Positions 44,097-52,697 of a stretch of 64,000 nucleotides of DNA are shown here, piece after piece. The stretch covers positions 3,424,001 through 3,488,000 of the forward strand of contig NZ_CP047029.1 of NCBI RefSeq assembly GCF_009796805.1, in the 5' to 3' direction. This stretch comes from Algibacter sp. L1A34 (lineage in GTDB: Bacteria; Bacteroidota; Bacteroidia; Flavobacteriales; Flavobacteriaceae). The first letter of the stretch is position 1; each line of letters begins with the position of its first letter. Below the pieces are notes generated by a model. That model was not told the DNA's origin, made no database searches, and saw nothing but the letters and a program-made list of their open reading frames with translations. A program made the position numbers and the translations under genes.

Positions 44097-44546
44097 TTAA
44101 CTTAGATCTTCTAAAAATTTTATAGTGTTTAAGTCAGATTTAATACTTTTCATCTGGTTGCTTAATAATGTTGCCGTACTTAATGGTAAGGCGGTGTCTT
44201 TTAGAGCATCTTCATATTCTGCCACGGCAGCTTTTTCTCCTCTAATAGATTCTTCTAGCATAGATTCGGCATCGTTTGCAGAAAACAAGGCTTTGGTGTC
44301 CATCCAGGCTCTGTGTACAGTTCCTGTAACGCTACCACCTTTTTCTGGCTCTTCACCAAATTTTAAAATTTCAGTTTTCAATTCGTGACCAAAATTGTAA
44401 CGTTCTTTACTACGTTTTTTAAAGTATGGTTTTAATAAAGAGTGATCTGTATTTTCTGCTGCTTTTGCGTAGCCTTTTTCAGCATCGTATGTTTTTTCTA
44501 AAATTTCGTTTAGTTTATTTCCTACTGTTTCTGTGTAAGTACTCAT
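44097..44546 (-). CDS. PA2169-type four-helix-bundle protein (DUF2383)
   Basis: 149 residues, ferritin-like all-helical protein of the DUF2383/PA2169 family. 'LNEILEKTYDAEKGYAKAAENT' and 'EESIRGEKAAVAEYEDALKDTALPLSTATLLSNQ' give the two ExxY/ExxH-like helix pairs. Metal ligands are only partly conserved. The family is abundant under stress and in stationary phase and of unknown biochemistry. It is a single gene with a -7 element (44611-44618) and a terminator. Confidence 0.88.
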   Translation of the reverse strand: MSTYTETVGNKLNEILEKTYDAEKGYAKAAENTDHSLLKPYFKKRSKERYNFGHELKTEILKFGEEPEKGGSVTGTVHRAWMDTKALFSANDAESMLEESIRGEKAAVAEYEDALKDTALPLSTATLLSNQMKSIKSDLNTIKFLEDLS

Positions 44547-44610
44547 AGTCTTTTTTTGTTTTTAATTAGTAGACTTTTCTTTAATGATACAGTCCATTTA
44601 ATATCACATT

Positions 44611-44618
44611 CAAATTTA
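44611..44618 (-). promoter_or_regulatory. -7 element of the DUF2383 gene
   Basis: Minus-strand TAAATTTG, exact consensus, 64 bp before the ATG at 44546. Confidence 0.5.
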
Positions 44619-44795
44619 CTATTATTGAAAGGTTAACCTTAACGGAAACCATTCAGTTATTAGCTCAAATGATAAACGTTTTAATTAGAGCGAATTAAAG
44701 TTGATATTTCTCTTGTTATTGAAATGAAGCTCGTGAAGTGTTTTGAAATTTAGGATAATAAATGAAGGCGAGCACCTTTCATATTAAAACAAAAA

Positions 44796-44831
44796 AATAC
44801 AACTAAAACGTTTTAAGGTTCTAGTTGTATT
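44796..44831 (-). terminator. terminator of the YtxH/holin/DUF6327 operon
   Basis: AATACAACTA at 44796-44805 pairs with TAGTTGTATT at 44822-44831 around a 16-nt loop; the A run at 44791-44797 reads as a U tract on the minus strand. Confidence 0.75.
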
Positions 44832-44867
44832 AGTTTGTTTGTGTAAAAAAATCTTGGGAATATTTTA

Positions 44868-45074
44868 CTATTTAATAATTTTGCGTAGAAGCATAAGTAC
44901 GCCGTATTTTTTAATGCCTGTTAGGGCTGTGCTTATCCAGTTTGCTGGACTTAAGTCTTCTTTTAATTGATGTTTGGTCAATTTTAGTTCTTCTAAATGT
45001 ATCTCGCGTTGAATACTCAATAGATGTAGTTCTGTATTAATTTCCTCTAAGGAATTATAATTTTTCTTTTTCAT
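44868..45074 (-). CDS. DUF6327-like small protein
   Basis: 68 residues. A long amphipathic helix ('SLEEINTELHLLSIQREIHLEELKLTKHQLKEDL') precedes a short C-terminal part 'GVLMLLRKIIK' that may bind the membrane. It is the third gene of the YtxH-holin operon; its start overlaps the holin stop by one base, so translation is coupled. The DUF6327 label rests on the conserved flavobacterial gene order and is moderately sure. Confidence 0.75.
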   Translation of the reverse strand: MKKKNYNSLEEINTELHLLSIQREIHLEELKLTKHQLKEDLSPANWISTALTGIKKYGVLMLLRKIIK

Positions 45075-45421
45075 TAGTCAAAATAGTTTTCAGAGAGTTT
45101 TTTAATAACGCTATTTTCTATCTTTTTTCTCAGTAAATAAACAATACCAATTAAAAGGAAGAATACGCCAGCTATACATAAGTAACCTAAAGCGGCACTT
45201 TCAAAATACGTGCTTAAAGCGGCTGCACCTGCAACGGCTAAAAATATGAGACCCAGCGTACAAAGTATGCCGTAAATGGCTAACTTAATACCAGCAGTAG
45301 ATAAAATGGCTAACTGCTGAAATACTTTTAATTCAAAGTAATTTTTAGAAGTCTGCACATACTCTTCTCCTGTTTTTACTGCCTTCGAGCTGGTCTCGTC
45401 TAATGCTTCAATTATTCCCAT
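45074..45421 (-). CDS. phage-holin-X-type (PF07332-like) membrane protein
   Basis: 115 residues with two long central helices (about 45-66 and 78-102) and a charged tail, the pattern of the holin-3-6/holin-X family. Despite the name, such proteins in bacteria without prophage genes are thought to act in envelope maintenance, not lysis. Here it sits in the order YtxH - holin-X - DUF6327, typical of Bacteroidota stress operons, which argues against a phage origin. Confidence 0.85.
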   Translation of the reverse strand: MGIIEALDETSSKAVKTGEEYVQTSKNYFELKVFQQLAILSTAGIKLAIYGILCTLGLIFLAVAGAAALSTYFESAALGYLCIAGVFFLLIGIVYLLRKKIENSVIKKLSENYFD

Positions 45422-45447
45422 TTATGATTTCTTTTATATTGTTCTTA

Positions 45448-45777
45448 TTATGATTTTTGAAGCTTTTTGTTTTTAGCTTTAAGATCTGCTAATTTAGTTT
45501 CTAACGTTGAAATTACGTCTTCTGCTTTATGACTTACATCCGATACAATGTTATCCAATTGTGTATCTAATGTTTCTCTTTTAGAGGCTACAGTAGAAGC
45601 TGCTTTATCTCTAATATCGAGTGTGGTTTCTGTAATACTCTCTTTAGCAGATTCTGCTTGTTCGGCAATTCTTTTTCTAGTTGCAGATCCTTTATCTGGT
45701 GCAAAAAGAATTCCTAATGCAGCACCTATTGCTGTTCCTGCTAATACTCCTAAAAATGTGTTTCCATTATTGTTCAT
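45448..45777 (-). CDS. YtxH-domain general-stress protein
   Basis: 109 residues. 'FLGVLAGTAIGAALGILFAPDKGSATRKRI' (about 8-37) is the YtxH/gas-vesicle-like segment: a glycine-zipper membrane helix followed by 'FAPxKG'. The remainder is a charged, coiled-coil-prone helix. Family members are sigma-B-type general-stress proteins in Bacillus. First gene of a three-gene minus-strand operon. CATCTTTG at 45821-45828 (minus) may be its -7 element. Confidence 0.88.
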   Translation of the reverse strand: MNNNGNTFLGVLAGTAIGAALGILFAPDKGSATRKRIAEQAESAKESITETTLDIRDKAASTVASKRETLDTQLDNIVSDVSHKAEDVISTLETKLADLKAKNKKLQKS

Positions 45778-45978
45778 GTTGTAAAATGTTTTAAATTAAT
45801 ATTACTTCTTGTTTCTGTTACAAAGATGCAATCTATTTACGGTTAGTATTGACGCAAACGCTTAAAATATTAACTTAGTCGGCATAGAAGGGTATGAGGC
45901 AATATGTAAATGGATTGTGTTATCTTTATTGATAATACGGGTATACCTTGTGGCAGTATATTTAAAAATGAAATAATT

Positions 45979-47334
45979 ATGATAACAACTAATAATCCCT
46001 TTAATAATAAGGATATAGAGACTTATAAATTACATACTGAGTCTGAAGTACAGGAAATAATTAATAAAGGCTCGAATGCTTTTAAAAGTTGGAAGATGAA
46101 ATCTATTGGTGATAGAACTGATATGCTTAATAAGGTATCTCAATTGCTACTAGAAAGAAAACAGGAATACGCAGAACTCATGACCAAAGAAATGGGTAAA
46201 CCTATTTCACAGAGTATAGCCGAAATAGAAAAGTGTAGTGCAGTTTGCGACTTTTATGTAAAAAATGCGGCTTATTTTTTAGCCGATGAATTAATTAAAA
46301 CCGATGCCAAAGAGAGTTTTATTAGTTATGATCCTTCTGGTACTATTTTAGCCATTATGCCATGGAACTATCCGTTTTGGCAAGTTATGCGCTTTGCTGC
46401 GCCAACACTTACTGCTGGTAATACAGCTATTTTAAAACATGCGTCTAACACCACAGGTTGTGCCTTGGCTATGCAGCAATTGTTTATAGATGCTGGATAT
46501 CCAGAAGGTTGTTTTCAAACCGTATTAATAGGCCATGAGGATATTGAAACTATTATAGCTCACCAAAGTGTTACTGGTGTTACCCTTACCGGAAGTGAAA
46601 AAGCAGGACGTAGCATTGCAGCTTTAGCCGGAAAGCATTTAAAGAAATCGGTTATGGAATTGGGCGGAAATAACGCTTGTATTATTCTAGAAGATGCAAA
46701 ATTAGAAAAGCATATCGATACTATAGTAATGGCAAGAATGCAAAACGCCGGACAAAGCTGTATTGCCGCTAAACGTTTTATTGTGGTCGATGCTATTTAC
46801 GATGAATTTATAGAAGCCTTTAAAAAACGTGTTGCTGAAATTAAAAAAGGAGATCCTATGGAGGAAGATACCGAAATAGGCGTAATGGCTAGAAAGGATT
46901 TAGTTGAAGGTTTAGAGAAACAAGTTGAAGACTCTATTAAAAAAGGCGCTAAAGTAACTTACGGTTATAATAACGACGGTAATTATTTTGAGCCGACTAT
47001 TTTAGAAGATGTAAAACCAGGTATGCCAGCATTCGATGAGGAGCTTTTTGGACCAGTAGCAGCTATTATTCGTGTAGCGGATAAGCAAGAAGCTATAGAG
47101 ACTGCAACACATTCTAAATTTGGTTTAGGTACCATGATTTTTACAAAAGACCTAGAAGCGGCTAGAAAGCTTATTAGTGATATTCCTGATGGCGCATTTT
47201 TTATAAATGATATGGTAAAATCGGATCCTCAATTACCTTTTGGAGGTACAAAGGCTTCTGGTTATGGACGCGAATTGTCTCAGGAAGGTATATTAGAATT
47301 CGTAAATAAGAAAACGGTATATATCAAGAAATAA
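45979..47334 (+). CDS. NAD(P)-dependent succinate-semialdehyde dehydrogenase
   Basis: 451 residues from ATG 45979. The frame is open 69 bp further upstream, but a possible -7 box (TATCTTTA, 45921) would place the transcript start after that ATG. Aldehyde dehydrogenase fold: 'MPWNYPFWQ' with the catalytic Asn, 'TGSEKAGRSIA', 'ELGGNNACIIL' with the catalytic Glu and 'NAGQSCIAAKRFIV' with the catalytic Cys. It oxidises succinate semialdehyde (GABA shunt) or related aldehydes to acids. Convergent with a close paralogue. Confidence 0.9.
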   Translation: MITTNNPFNNKDIETYKLHTESEVQEIINKGSNAFKSWKMKSIGDRTDMLNKVSQLLLERKQEYAELMTKEMGKPISQSIAEIEKCSAVCDFYVKNAAYFLADELIKTDAKESFISYDPSGTILAIMPWNYPFWQVMRFAAPTLTAGNTAILKHASNTTGCALAMQQLFIDAGYPEGCFQTVLIGHEDIETIIAHQSVTGVTLTGSEKAGRSIAALAGKHLKKSVMELGGNNACIILEDAKLEKHIDTIVMARMQNAGQSCIAAKRFIVVDAIYDEFIEAFKKRVAEIKKGDPMEEDTEIGVMARKDLVEGLEKQVEDSIKKGAKVTYGYNNDGNYFEPTILEDVKPGMPAFDEELFGPVAAIIRVADKQEAIETATHSKFGLGTMIFTKDLEAARKLISDIPDGAFFINDMVKSDPQLPFGGTKASGYGRELSQEGILEFVNKKTVYIKK

Positions 47335-47363
47335 AATAAAATAGATTGCGTTAATATAAAAAG

Positions 47364-47387
47364 AGCCCTATAATTAGGGCTTTTTTT
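47364..47387 (+). terminator. terminator of the rightward dehydrogenase
   Basis: AGCCCTA-TAAT-TAGGGCT stem followed by TTTTTT, 30 bp after the stop. Confidence 0.85.
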
Positions 47388-47402
47388 ATGTTTAGCGCAT
47401 AA

Positions 47403-47442
47403 AAAAACCTCATCTTGAAGTTAACTTCAAGATGAGGTTTTT
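47403..47442. terminator. 40-bp perfect palindrome, bidirectional terminator
   Basis: Two complementary 20-bp arms meet at 47422/47423 with no loop; the ends are A5 and T5 tracts. It lies between the convergent aldehyde dehydrogenase genes and should stop the minus-strand transcript and any read-through from the left. Confidence 0.8.
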
Positions 47443-47490
47443 GTTATTTAATTCTATTTAGTTTGAAAAAGTCTATTCAAACTAAGTTAA

Positions 47491-48885
47491 TTATTTTTGT
47501 TGTGTAATGGCTTTTGCATTAGTAAACTCGCGTACACCAAAACCACCGTGTTCTCTTCCGTAACCCGAATCTTTTACGCCTCCAAAAGGCATATTAGGAT
47601 ACGCTAAGCCGTAAGAATTAATATGTATCATTCCTGTATCAAAATGATTCTTGGCTAATTCTAAAGCTTTCTCTTCGTTTTTACTGAAAATACCACCACC
47701 TAAACCAAACTTACTATCATTGGCAATGCGCATAGCATCTTCATTATCTTTTGCTTTTATTAAAGACGCTACAGGTCCAAAAAGCTCATCGCTATATGCA
47801 GGTTGCCCTGGTTTTACGTTATCTAAAACAGTAGAAGGGTAGAAGTAACCTTTTGTGTTCGGTATTTCGCCACCGCATAAAATTTTAGCACCGTTTTCAA
47901 CACTTTTTGTTACTTTATTATGTAGTTCTTCTCTTAAATCTTTTCGAGCTATAGGGCCTAAATCGGTATCCGAATTTGTGGGATCACCAAGTTCCATACT
48001 CTCCATAAGGCTTACAAATTTTTCTTTAAAAGCATCGTAAGCACTATCAGCTACTATAAAACGTTTAGCGGCAACACAGGTTTGTCCGTTATTGTATATT
48101 CTAGCTTTGGCACAAACTTCTGCTGCTAAGTCGATATCAGCATCGTCTAAAACAACATAAGCATCGTTACTACCAAGTTCTAAAACGGTTTTCTTTAATA
48201 CTTCGGCAGATTTTATAGCTACGTGTTTTCCGGCTCCAGAACTCCCTGTTAAGGTAACACCTCTAACGGCATCGTTGGCAATAATTTCATCCGATACATC
48301 GTGATTAATTACTAATACCTGAAACAAGTCTTTTGGAAGTCCTGCTTCTTCATATATTTTCTTCAGCATAATAGCCGATCCTGTTACGTTTTTGGCGTGT
48401 TTAAGTAAAACACCGTTTCCTGCCATTAAGTTGGCTATAGAATAACGAATAGGTTGATATAACGGGAAATTCCAGGGTTGAATACCATAAATCACACCTA
48501 TTGGTGAATAATGTATAGTTCCTTTTCCACCATCATAAAGTGGTCTGTGTTCATCTTGTAAATGTTTTAAACCTTCTGTAGCGGTATAGTCGCAAATGCC
48601 AATACACAATTCTATTTCTTCATAACTCTGTGAAATTAGTTTACCCATTTCCTGAGTCATAAGTTTAGCGTAAGCATCCTTATTTTTCTCTAAAGTTTTA
48701 CCAATAGATTTTATAATTTTTGCACGTTCATCTAAAGATGTTAATTTCCACTTCAAGAAGGCGTTATGTGCGTCTTTTACTTTGCTGGCAGCTTCTTTGC
48801 TGTCCATATATTTATATGTTGCTATCGTTTCTCCTGTTGCAGGATTAATAGTCTCAAAATTGGTTTTATCGTTTGTATTACTCAT
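47491..48885 (-). CDS. NAD(P)-dependent succinate-semialdehyde dehydrogenase-like protein
   Basis: 464 residues, same family as the convergent gene on the left: 'QPWNFPLYQPIRY', 'TGSSGAGKHVA', 'ELGSNDAYVVL' and 'NNGQTCVAAKRFIV' mark the catalytic Asn, cofactor loop, Glu and Cys. A GGN-to-GSN change beside the Glu distinguishes it. It probably oxidises another short-chain semialdehyde or aldehyde. Two paralogues side by side suggest division of substrates or conditions. Acts in the cytosol. Confidence 0.9.
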   Translation of the reverse strand: MSNTNDKTNFETINPATGETIATYKYMDSKEAASKVKDAHNAFLKWKLTSLDERAKIIKSIGKTLEKNKDAYAKLMTQEMGKLISQSYEEIELCIGICDYTATEGLKHLQDEHRPLYDGGKGTIHYSPIGVIYGIQPWNFPLYQPIRYSIANLMAGNGVLLKHAKNVTGSAIMLKKIYEEAGLPKDLFQVLVINHDVSDEIIANDAVRGVTLTGSSGAGKHVAIKSAEVLKKTVLELGSNDAYVVLDDADIDLAAEVCAKARIYNNGQTCVAAKRFIVADSAYDAFKEKFVSLMESMELGDPTNSDTDLGPIARKDLREELHNKVTKSVENGAKILCGGEIPNTKGYFYPSTVLDNVKPGQPAYSDELFGPVASLIKAKDNEDAMRIANDSKFGLGGGIFSKNEEKALELAKNHFDTGMIHINSYGLAYPNMPFGGVKDSGYGREHGGFGVREFTNAKAITQQK

Positions 48886-48933
48886 AATGTTTTCTTTCTT
48901 TTTCTAGTTTTTATTTATAAATTCAGGCGCGTT

Positions 48934-49242
48934 CTACTTCTGACTTCTACTTACATTGGCACGCTCTGGAGCTTCTAAATTCTCTTTGTCTTCACCGCCT
49001 TGTCCAAAGAGGGTGTTTTCTTCATCTGTAATAATTTGAGTGGTATTAATACCACTTTTACTTCTTCCTGGGATATCTAAATCTTTCCCTTGAAAATCTA
49101 TCGATTCTTCGCGGTCTAGTAACAATCTATCATCTTCAGAGTCTGCTCTCAGGCCTTTTTTTCCTAGGGCGCTAATATCATCTTCTGTAATGTTAGAATT
49201 ATAAGTTGAATCTGTATTATTTATGTTTTCTGAAGTTTTCAT
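48934..49242 (-). CDS. hydrophilic acidic protein of the stress island
   Basis: 102 residues, no signal, no hydrophobic segment, rich in Asp, Glu, Asn, Ser; low-complexity character ('DISALGKKGLRADSEDDRLLLDRE'). Such hydrophilic proteins next to DUF2383, HPF and YihY genes are typical of Bacteroidota stress islands. It is likely disordered and may act like a small hydrophilin; that function is inference. Family not recognised. Confidence 0.65.
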   Translation of the reverse strand: MKTSENINNTDSTYNSNITEDDISALGKKGLRADSEDDRLLLDREESIDFQGKDLDIPGRSKSGINTTQIITDEENTLFGQGGEDKENLEAPERANVSRSQK

Positions 49243-49360
49243 TGTATTATATTTTAAGGGTTAATGTTAAAATGGGATGGTTTTAAAAGAAATAGGCCTC
49301 AACATTCAAAAGTTTGTCAAGACCATTTCCAACCACCTATAGTTATCTTTAATTAAGCGT

Positions 49361-49660
49361 TTATCTAGCTCCCATTTTATCTTTTGTCTTGTTTAGCTGA
49401 ATCTCTAAGTCTCGAAGAGTTTCAGCAATAGCGGCTTCAAATGTTTCTGCATTTGTGGATGCAAATACCCTTGGGCCAGGCAAACTTAAGCGTATGTCAC
49501 AAATTTGTTCTTTATCATCCGTTCGGTTTTGTACTTTAAAAAATACATCTGCCCGATGGACAAAATTGAATTTTTTCTGTAAGCTTTCTAGTTTGTCTTT
49601 TGCGATGGCCTCTAAGCTACTGCTTGCAGACACATCGTGATATTGATATATAATTTGCAT
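49361..49660 (-). CDS. hpf: HPF/RaiA-type ribosome hibernation factor
   Basis: 99 residues, the length of the short hibernation-promoting factor. 'YQYHDVSASSSLEAIAKDKLESLQKKFN' and 'CDIRLSLPGPRVFASTNAETFEAAIAETLRDLEIQLNKTK' give the S30AE fold. It binds the decoding region of 30S subunits and helps 100S dimer formation or stores 70S ribosomes in starvation. Within a stress island this is coherent. It is unusual only in lying away from tuf and other translation genes. Confidence 0.87.
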   Translation of the reverse strand: MQIIYQYHDVSASSSLEAIAKDKLESLQKKFNFVHRADVFFKVQNRTDDKEQICDIRLSLPGPRVFASTNAETFEAAIAETLRDLEIQLNKTKDKMGAR

Positions 49661-49711
49661 GTGTTTAGGTTTTAGTTAATTTCTTTTTAAATAAGTAAAG
49701 AAATTTTGGTG

Positions 49712-50353
49712 TTAAAATGATTTTTGAGAATGAATGGTATCTAAAAGTTCTGTTTTAGAAACCGACATACCGTAAATTTCTTGATCGGGATCCATAATTT
49801 TAGAATCACTTAAGTTTCCAACATAAACAGCATCGAAACCAATATCTTCTATAAGTTCTTTTACCACGTTTTTACTACTTTCGTCTTGCGCTGCAAAAGG
49901 GACAGATAGTTTGTCTTGCATTCTAAAAGCACGATTTTTTAAGTGATCGGCTTGTATGGTATTAAATGCTTTGGCTGTTTTTGCTGTACCAAATTTCATG
50001 GCTGTATATTCCGATGCATTATAATTAGCATCTCTTACATTTTGTGCCATATCGCCATCTCGAGATGGATACGGATTAGTAGCATCTAAAATGATGCTGT
50101 TTGCATATTCGCCTGCGTAATGTTCTGCGATTTCGTCAATGGCTTTAAACGGCATGGCTAATACATAAACATCAGCTTTAGCTTCAAAAGTTTCTGTTAC
50201 AGTCAAAGCTTTAGCATTGGCTCCAGCTTCCTTAACAAGACTTCCTAATTCTTCTGGGTGTCTCGAGCTAAATAGCACGTTATGGCCTGCTTGTGCCCAA
50301 TGTTTTCCTAAATTTCCTCCAATTTTTCCGCTTCCTATTATTCCTATTTTCAT
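49712..50353 (-). CDS. NADP-dependent F420-reductase-like oxidoreductase
   Basis: 213 residues with an N-terminal Rossmann fold ('IGIIGSGKIGGNLGKHWAQAGHNVLFSSR') and the 'LAMPFKAIDEIAEHY' strand, as in F420:NADP oxidoreductase-like (NAD(P)-binding) proteins. Bacteroidota do not make F420, so the name describes structure only; the substrate is unknown. It is a single gene in the stress island with no obvious promoter. Confidence 0.8.
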   Translation of the reverse strand: MKIGIIGSGKIGGNLGKHWAQAGHNVLFSSRHPEELGSLVKEAGANAKALTVTETFEAKADVYVLAMPFKAIDEIAEHYAGEYANSIILDATNPYPSRDGDMAQNVRDANYNASEYTAMKFGTAKTAKAFNTIQADHLKNRAFRMQDKLSVPFAAQDESSKNVVKELIEDIGFDAVYVGNLSDSKIMDPDQEIYGMSVSKTELLDTIHSQKSF

Positions 50354-50536
50354 AATTGTATGTTTTTATATTCTGAATTGCTTCAGAAGGGTTCATTATT
50401 CTTACTACTTCAATATTACGACTCAATGACGGTGTGGGTTGACTTGTTCCCGTTCTTTTTTGATGCTATCCATTAAGAAGGATTAAATCGCTATAAATTG
50501 AATGGTATTTAACGTGTAAGCTGTTTCTATTACTAT

Positions 50537-51547
50537 TTATTGGGTTTCTCCGTATTGCTTTTTGTAAATGCGAAGTACAATAAGGAATAAACTAACTAAT
50601 AAAGGCCCGAAGATTAACCCGATAAAACCGAATAGTGGTACCCCAACCAAAACGCCCACTAAGGTTATTAAAGGGTGTACATCGTCGAGCCTTTTTAATA
50701 TATATAGTCTAAACACATTATCGGTGGCCCCAATAGCTACAATACCGTAAATTAATATTCCCCAAGCTTGGAAATTATCACCGTTTGATAAGGCTAATAA
50801 AAACACGGGAATGGTACCCAATGCGCTACCTACAAACGGAATCATAGATCCAACGGTAACAATGGCTGCCCAGAAAAATGGATCGGAAATGCCGAATATT
50901 AAAAAGCCAATTAGGCTCACAATACCTTGACCAATGGCTACTAAAGGAATACCGAGTGCATTTGCTTTTACATTGGCGTTAGTTTCCTTGCCTATGGTTT
51001 TTAGGTTTTCATCTTTTATAGGTATATATTCATATAAAGATTCTTTTAATTTTTTTCTATTGGTTAACATAAAAAACAAAAGGAAGTACATTAAAGTTAT
51101 GGATATTACCATATTAAATGTGCCACCTGCAAAATTTTGTAATTTATCTGATAACCAAGATGTAATGGCTCCAGTATCTATATCGGAAGCCGTGTTTATA
51201 TTGAAATACGATTCTACTTTTTCTAATTGTCCTTTTCCGGCATTAATCACTTTCTGAGAGTTATCAACCGCATATTGAATTTTACTTCCCATCATAACTG
51301 CTAAACCAGCTACGGGAACCATAATACACAAAAAAGACATCATCATTAAAAAGAGGGCTGCCATATTAGGGTACCAACCTTTATCAGTTAATTTTTTCAT
51401 TGGTTTTTTTAGAATAACATAAATAGTTATTGCCCCAAGAACACCACTTAAATAGGGTAGAGTTTCCTTGATTATGAGAGTACCCATTAGAATTATGAGT
51501 AGCAGAACGAAAATTTGTCTAATAATTTGTGGGCTGATATGTTTCAT
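50537..51547 (-). CDS. AI-2E-family transporter
   Basis: 336 residues, eight or so membrane helices. Characteristic spans are 'LPYLSGVLGAITIYVILKKP' at the start, 'FSALGTIPVFLLALSNG'-like 'MIPFVGSALGTIPVFLLALSNGD' and the late 'HPLITLVGVLVGVPLFGFIGLIFGPLLVSLFL'. The family includes TqsA and PerM and is annotated as AI-2 exporter or permease, but most members have unknown substrates and many are linked to osmotic or envelope stress. In this context an envelope-stress role fits better than signalling. Confidence 0.87.
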   Translation of the reverse strand: MKHISPQIIRQIFVLLLIILMGTLIIKETLPYLSGVLGAITIYVILKKPMKKLTDKGWYPNMAALFLMMMSFLCIMVPVAGLAVMMGSKIQYAVDNSQKVINAGKGQLEKVESYFNINTASDIDTGAITSWLSDKLQNFAGGTFNMVISITLMYFLLFFMLTNRKKLKESLYEYIPIKDENLKTIGKETNANVKANALGIPLVAIGQGIVSLIGFLIFGISDPFFWAAIVTVGSMIPFVGSALGTIPVFLLALSNGDNFQAWGILIYGIVAIGATDNVFRLYILKRLDDVHPLITLVGVLVGVPLFGFIGLIFGPLLVSLFLIVLRIYKKQYGETQ

Positions 51548-51654
51548 AAGTAATAGTGATTAATGGTTAGTTTTCCATTACATCAAAACTCAGGATTTAA
51601 GATGAAATCAATTAATGGTATCCATTAAAAAGTTAACTCGTATAGAACTGATAG

Positions 51655-52560
51655 TTATTCTTTTATAATACCGATAGTCTTCGGTTCAATGCCTTTACCA
51701 TAACGTTTTGCATAGACATAGGTGAATTCGGCACCAAAGAACAGAATAAGGGATGAATAAGATACCCATAACAAAATTAGAACAATACTTCCGGTTGCGC
51801 CATAGGTAGAACCCGGATCGGCTTGACCGAAATAAATACCTAATAATAATTTACCAACTACAAAGAGTATGGCGGTAAGTATAGCACCAATCCATACAGT
51901 TCGCCATTTAATTTTAGCATCGGGTAAGTACTTAAACATTAAAGCAAAAAGCACAGAAATAATACCCACAGATAATACAAAATCTAATATGTAAGCGATG
52001 TATAATAGAACATCTGGTAAGGCATCGCGTATATAACTATTTAATGCGCTAATGGCTGCTGTAACTATAAAACTAACTAAAAGTAAAAAACCTATAACCA
52101 ATATGAAGGCAAAGCTCAAGGCACGATCGGTAATAATTTTCCAGATTTTAGCATTAGGATTGGTTTTAATTTTCCAGATTTCGTTAAGCGATATTTTTAG
52201 CTGATAAAATACACCAGTTGCACCAAAAAGTAGCGTACCAATACCTATAACTGTAGACAGAAAATTACTTTCTGAATTTTGAGTTTCACTAATAATATTC
52301 TCTATGGCACTTGCGGCATCTTTACCTAATGCGGCCGAAATTTCATCGGTTAATTGTCCTTGTACAATCTCAACACCCCAAATAGCACCAATTACATTTA
52401 TTATAATCACCAATAAAGCGGGTAGTGCCAATACGGTATAGTACGCCACAATAGCACTAAGCCTAAACGGATCGTCGGCCATCCAAGAGGTGTATGTTTC
52501 TTTTATTAAAGAAGGAAGTTCTTTAATGCTAAATTGATGTGTTGTTTGTAATTGCTCCAT
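51655..52560 (-). CDS. YihY/BrkB-family inner-membrane protein
   Basis: 301 residues with six membrane helices. 'SIKELPSLIKETYTSWMADDPFRLSAIVAYYTVLALPALLVIIINV' at the start and 'GATGVFYQLKISLNEIWKI' are standard YihY. The protein was once called RNase BN, which is incorrect; function is unknown. Common neighbour of stress genes in Bacteroidota. It is followed leftward by the AI-2E gene at 107 bp, perhaps a unit. Confidence 0.88.
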   Translation of the reverse strand: MEQLQTTHQFSIKELPSLIKETYTSWMADDPFRLSAIVAYYTVLALPALLVIIINVIGAIWGVEIVQGQLTDEISAALGKDAASAIENIISETQNSESNFLSTVIGIGTLLFGATGVFYQLKISLNEIWKIKTNPNAKIWKIITDRALSFAFILVIGFLLLVSFIVTAAISALNSYIRDALPDVLLYIAYILDFVLSVGIISVLFALMFKYLPDAKIKWRTVWIGAILTAILFVVGKLLLGIYFGQADPGSTYGATGSIVLILLWVSYSSLILFFGAEFTYVYAKRYGKGIEPKTIGIIKE

Positions 52561-52631
52561 GGTACAGCGCAGTTTTAGTGGGATTTAAAAAGCGGATTGA
52601 ATAAAAATGAATGCATGCTCTTTATTAAAAA

Positions 52632-52671
52632 AGGTGTGCCTTTTTTATTCTAAAAATAAAAAGACACACCT
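52632..52671 (-). terminator. hairpin terminator after the SDR gene
   Basis: AGGTGTG and CACACCT ends enclose A/T-rich inner arms (TTTTTTAT/ATAAAAA); the stem serves the minus-strand gene ending at 52698. Confidence 0.65.
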
Positions 52672-52697
52672 AATAGTCTTGAAGTATATATTTTTAA

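Larger units (their letters stand above)
44547..44867. other. 321-bp spacer
   Basis: Contains the -7 element of the DUF2383 gene (44611-44618, minus-strand TAAATTTG) and the terminator of the YtxH operon (44796-44831). No further coding frame seen. Confidence 0.6.

Noticed and set aside
45074-45421. Holin-family protein as a prophage sign
   Set aside because: No other phage genes; the YtxH/holin-X/DUF6327 order is that of bacterial stress operons. The S74 domain at 26 kb is in a protein with a signal peptide, so it is also not evidence for a prophage.
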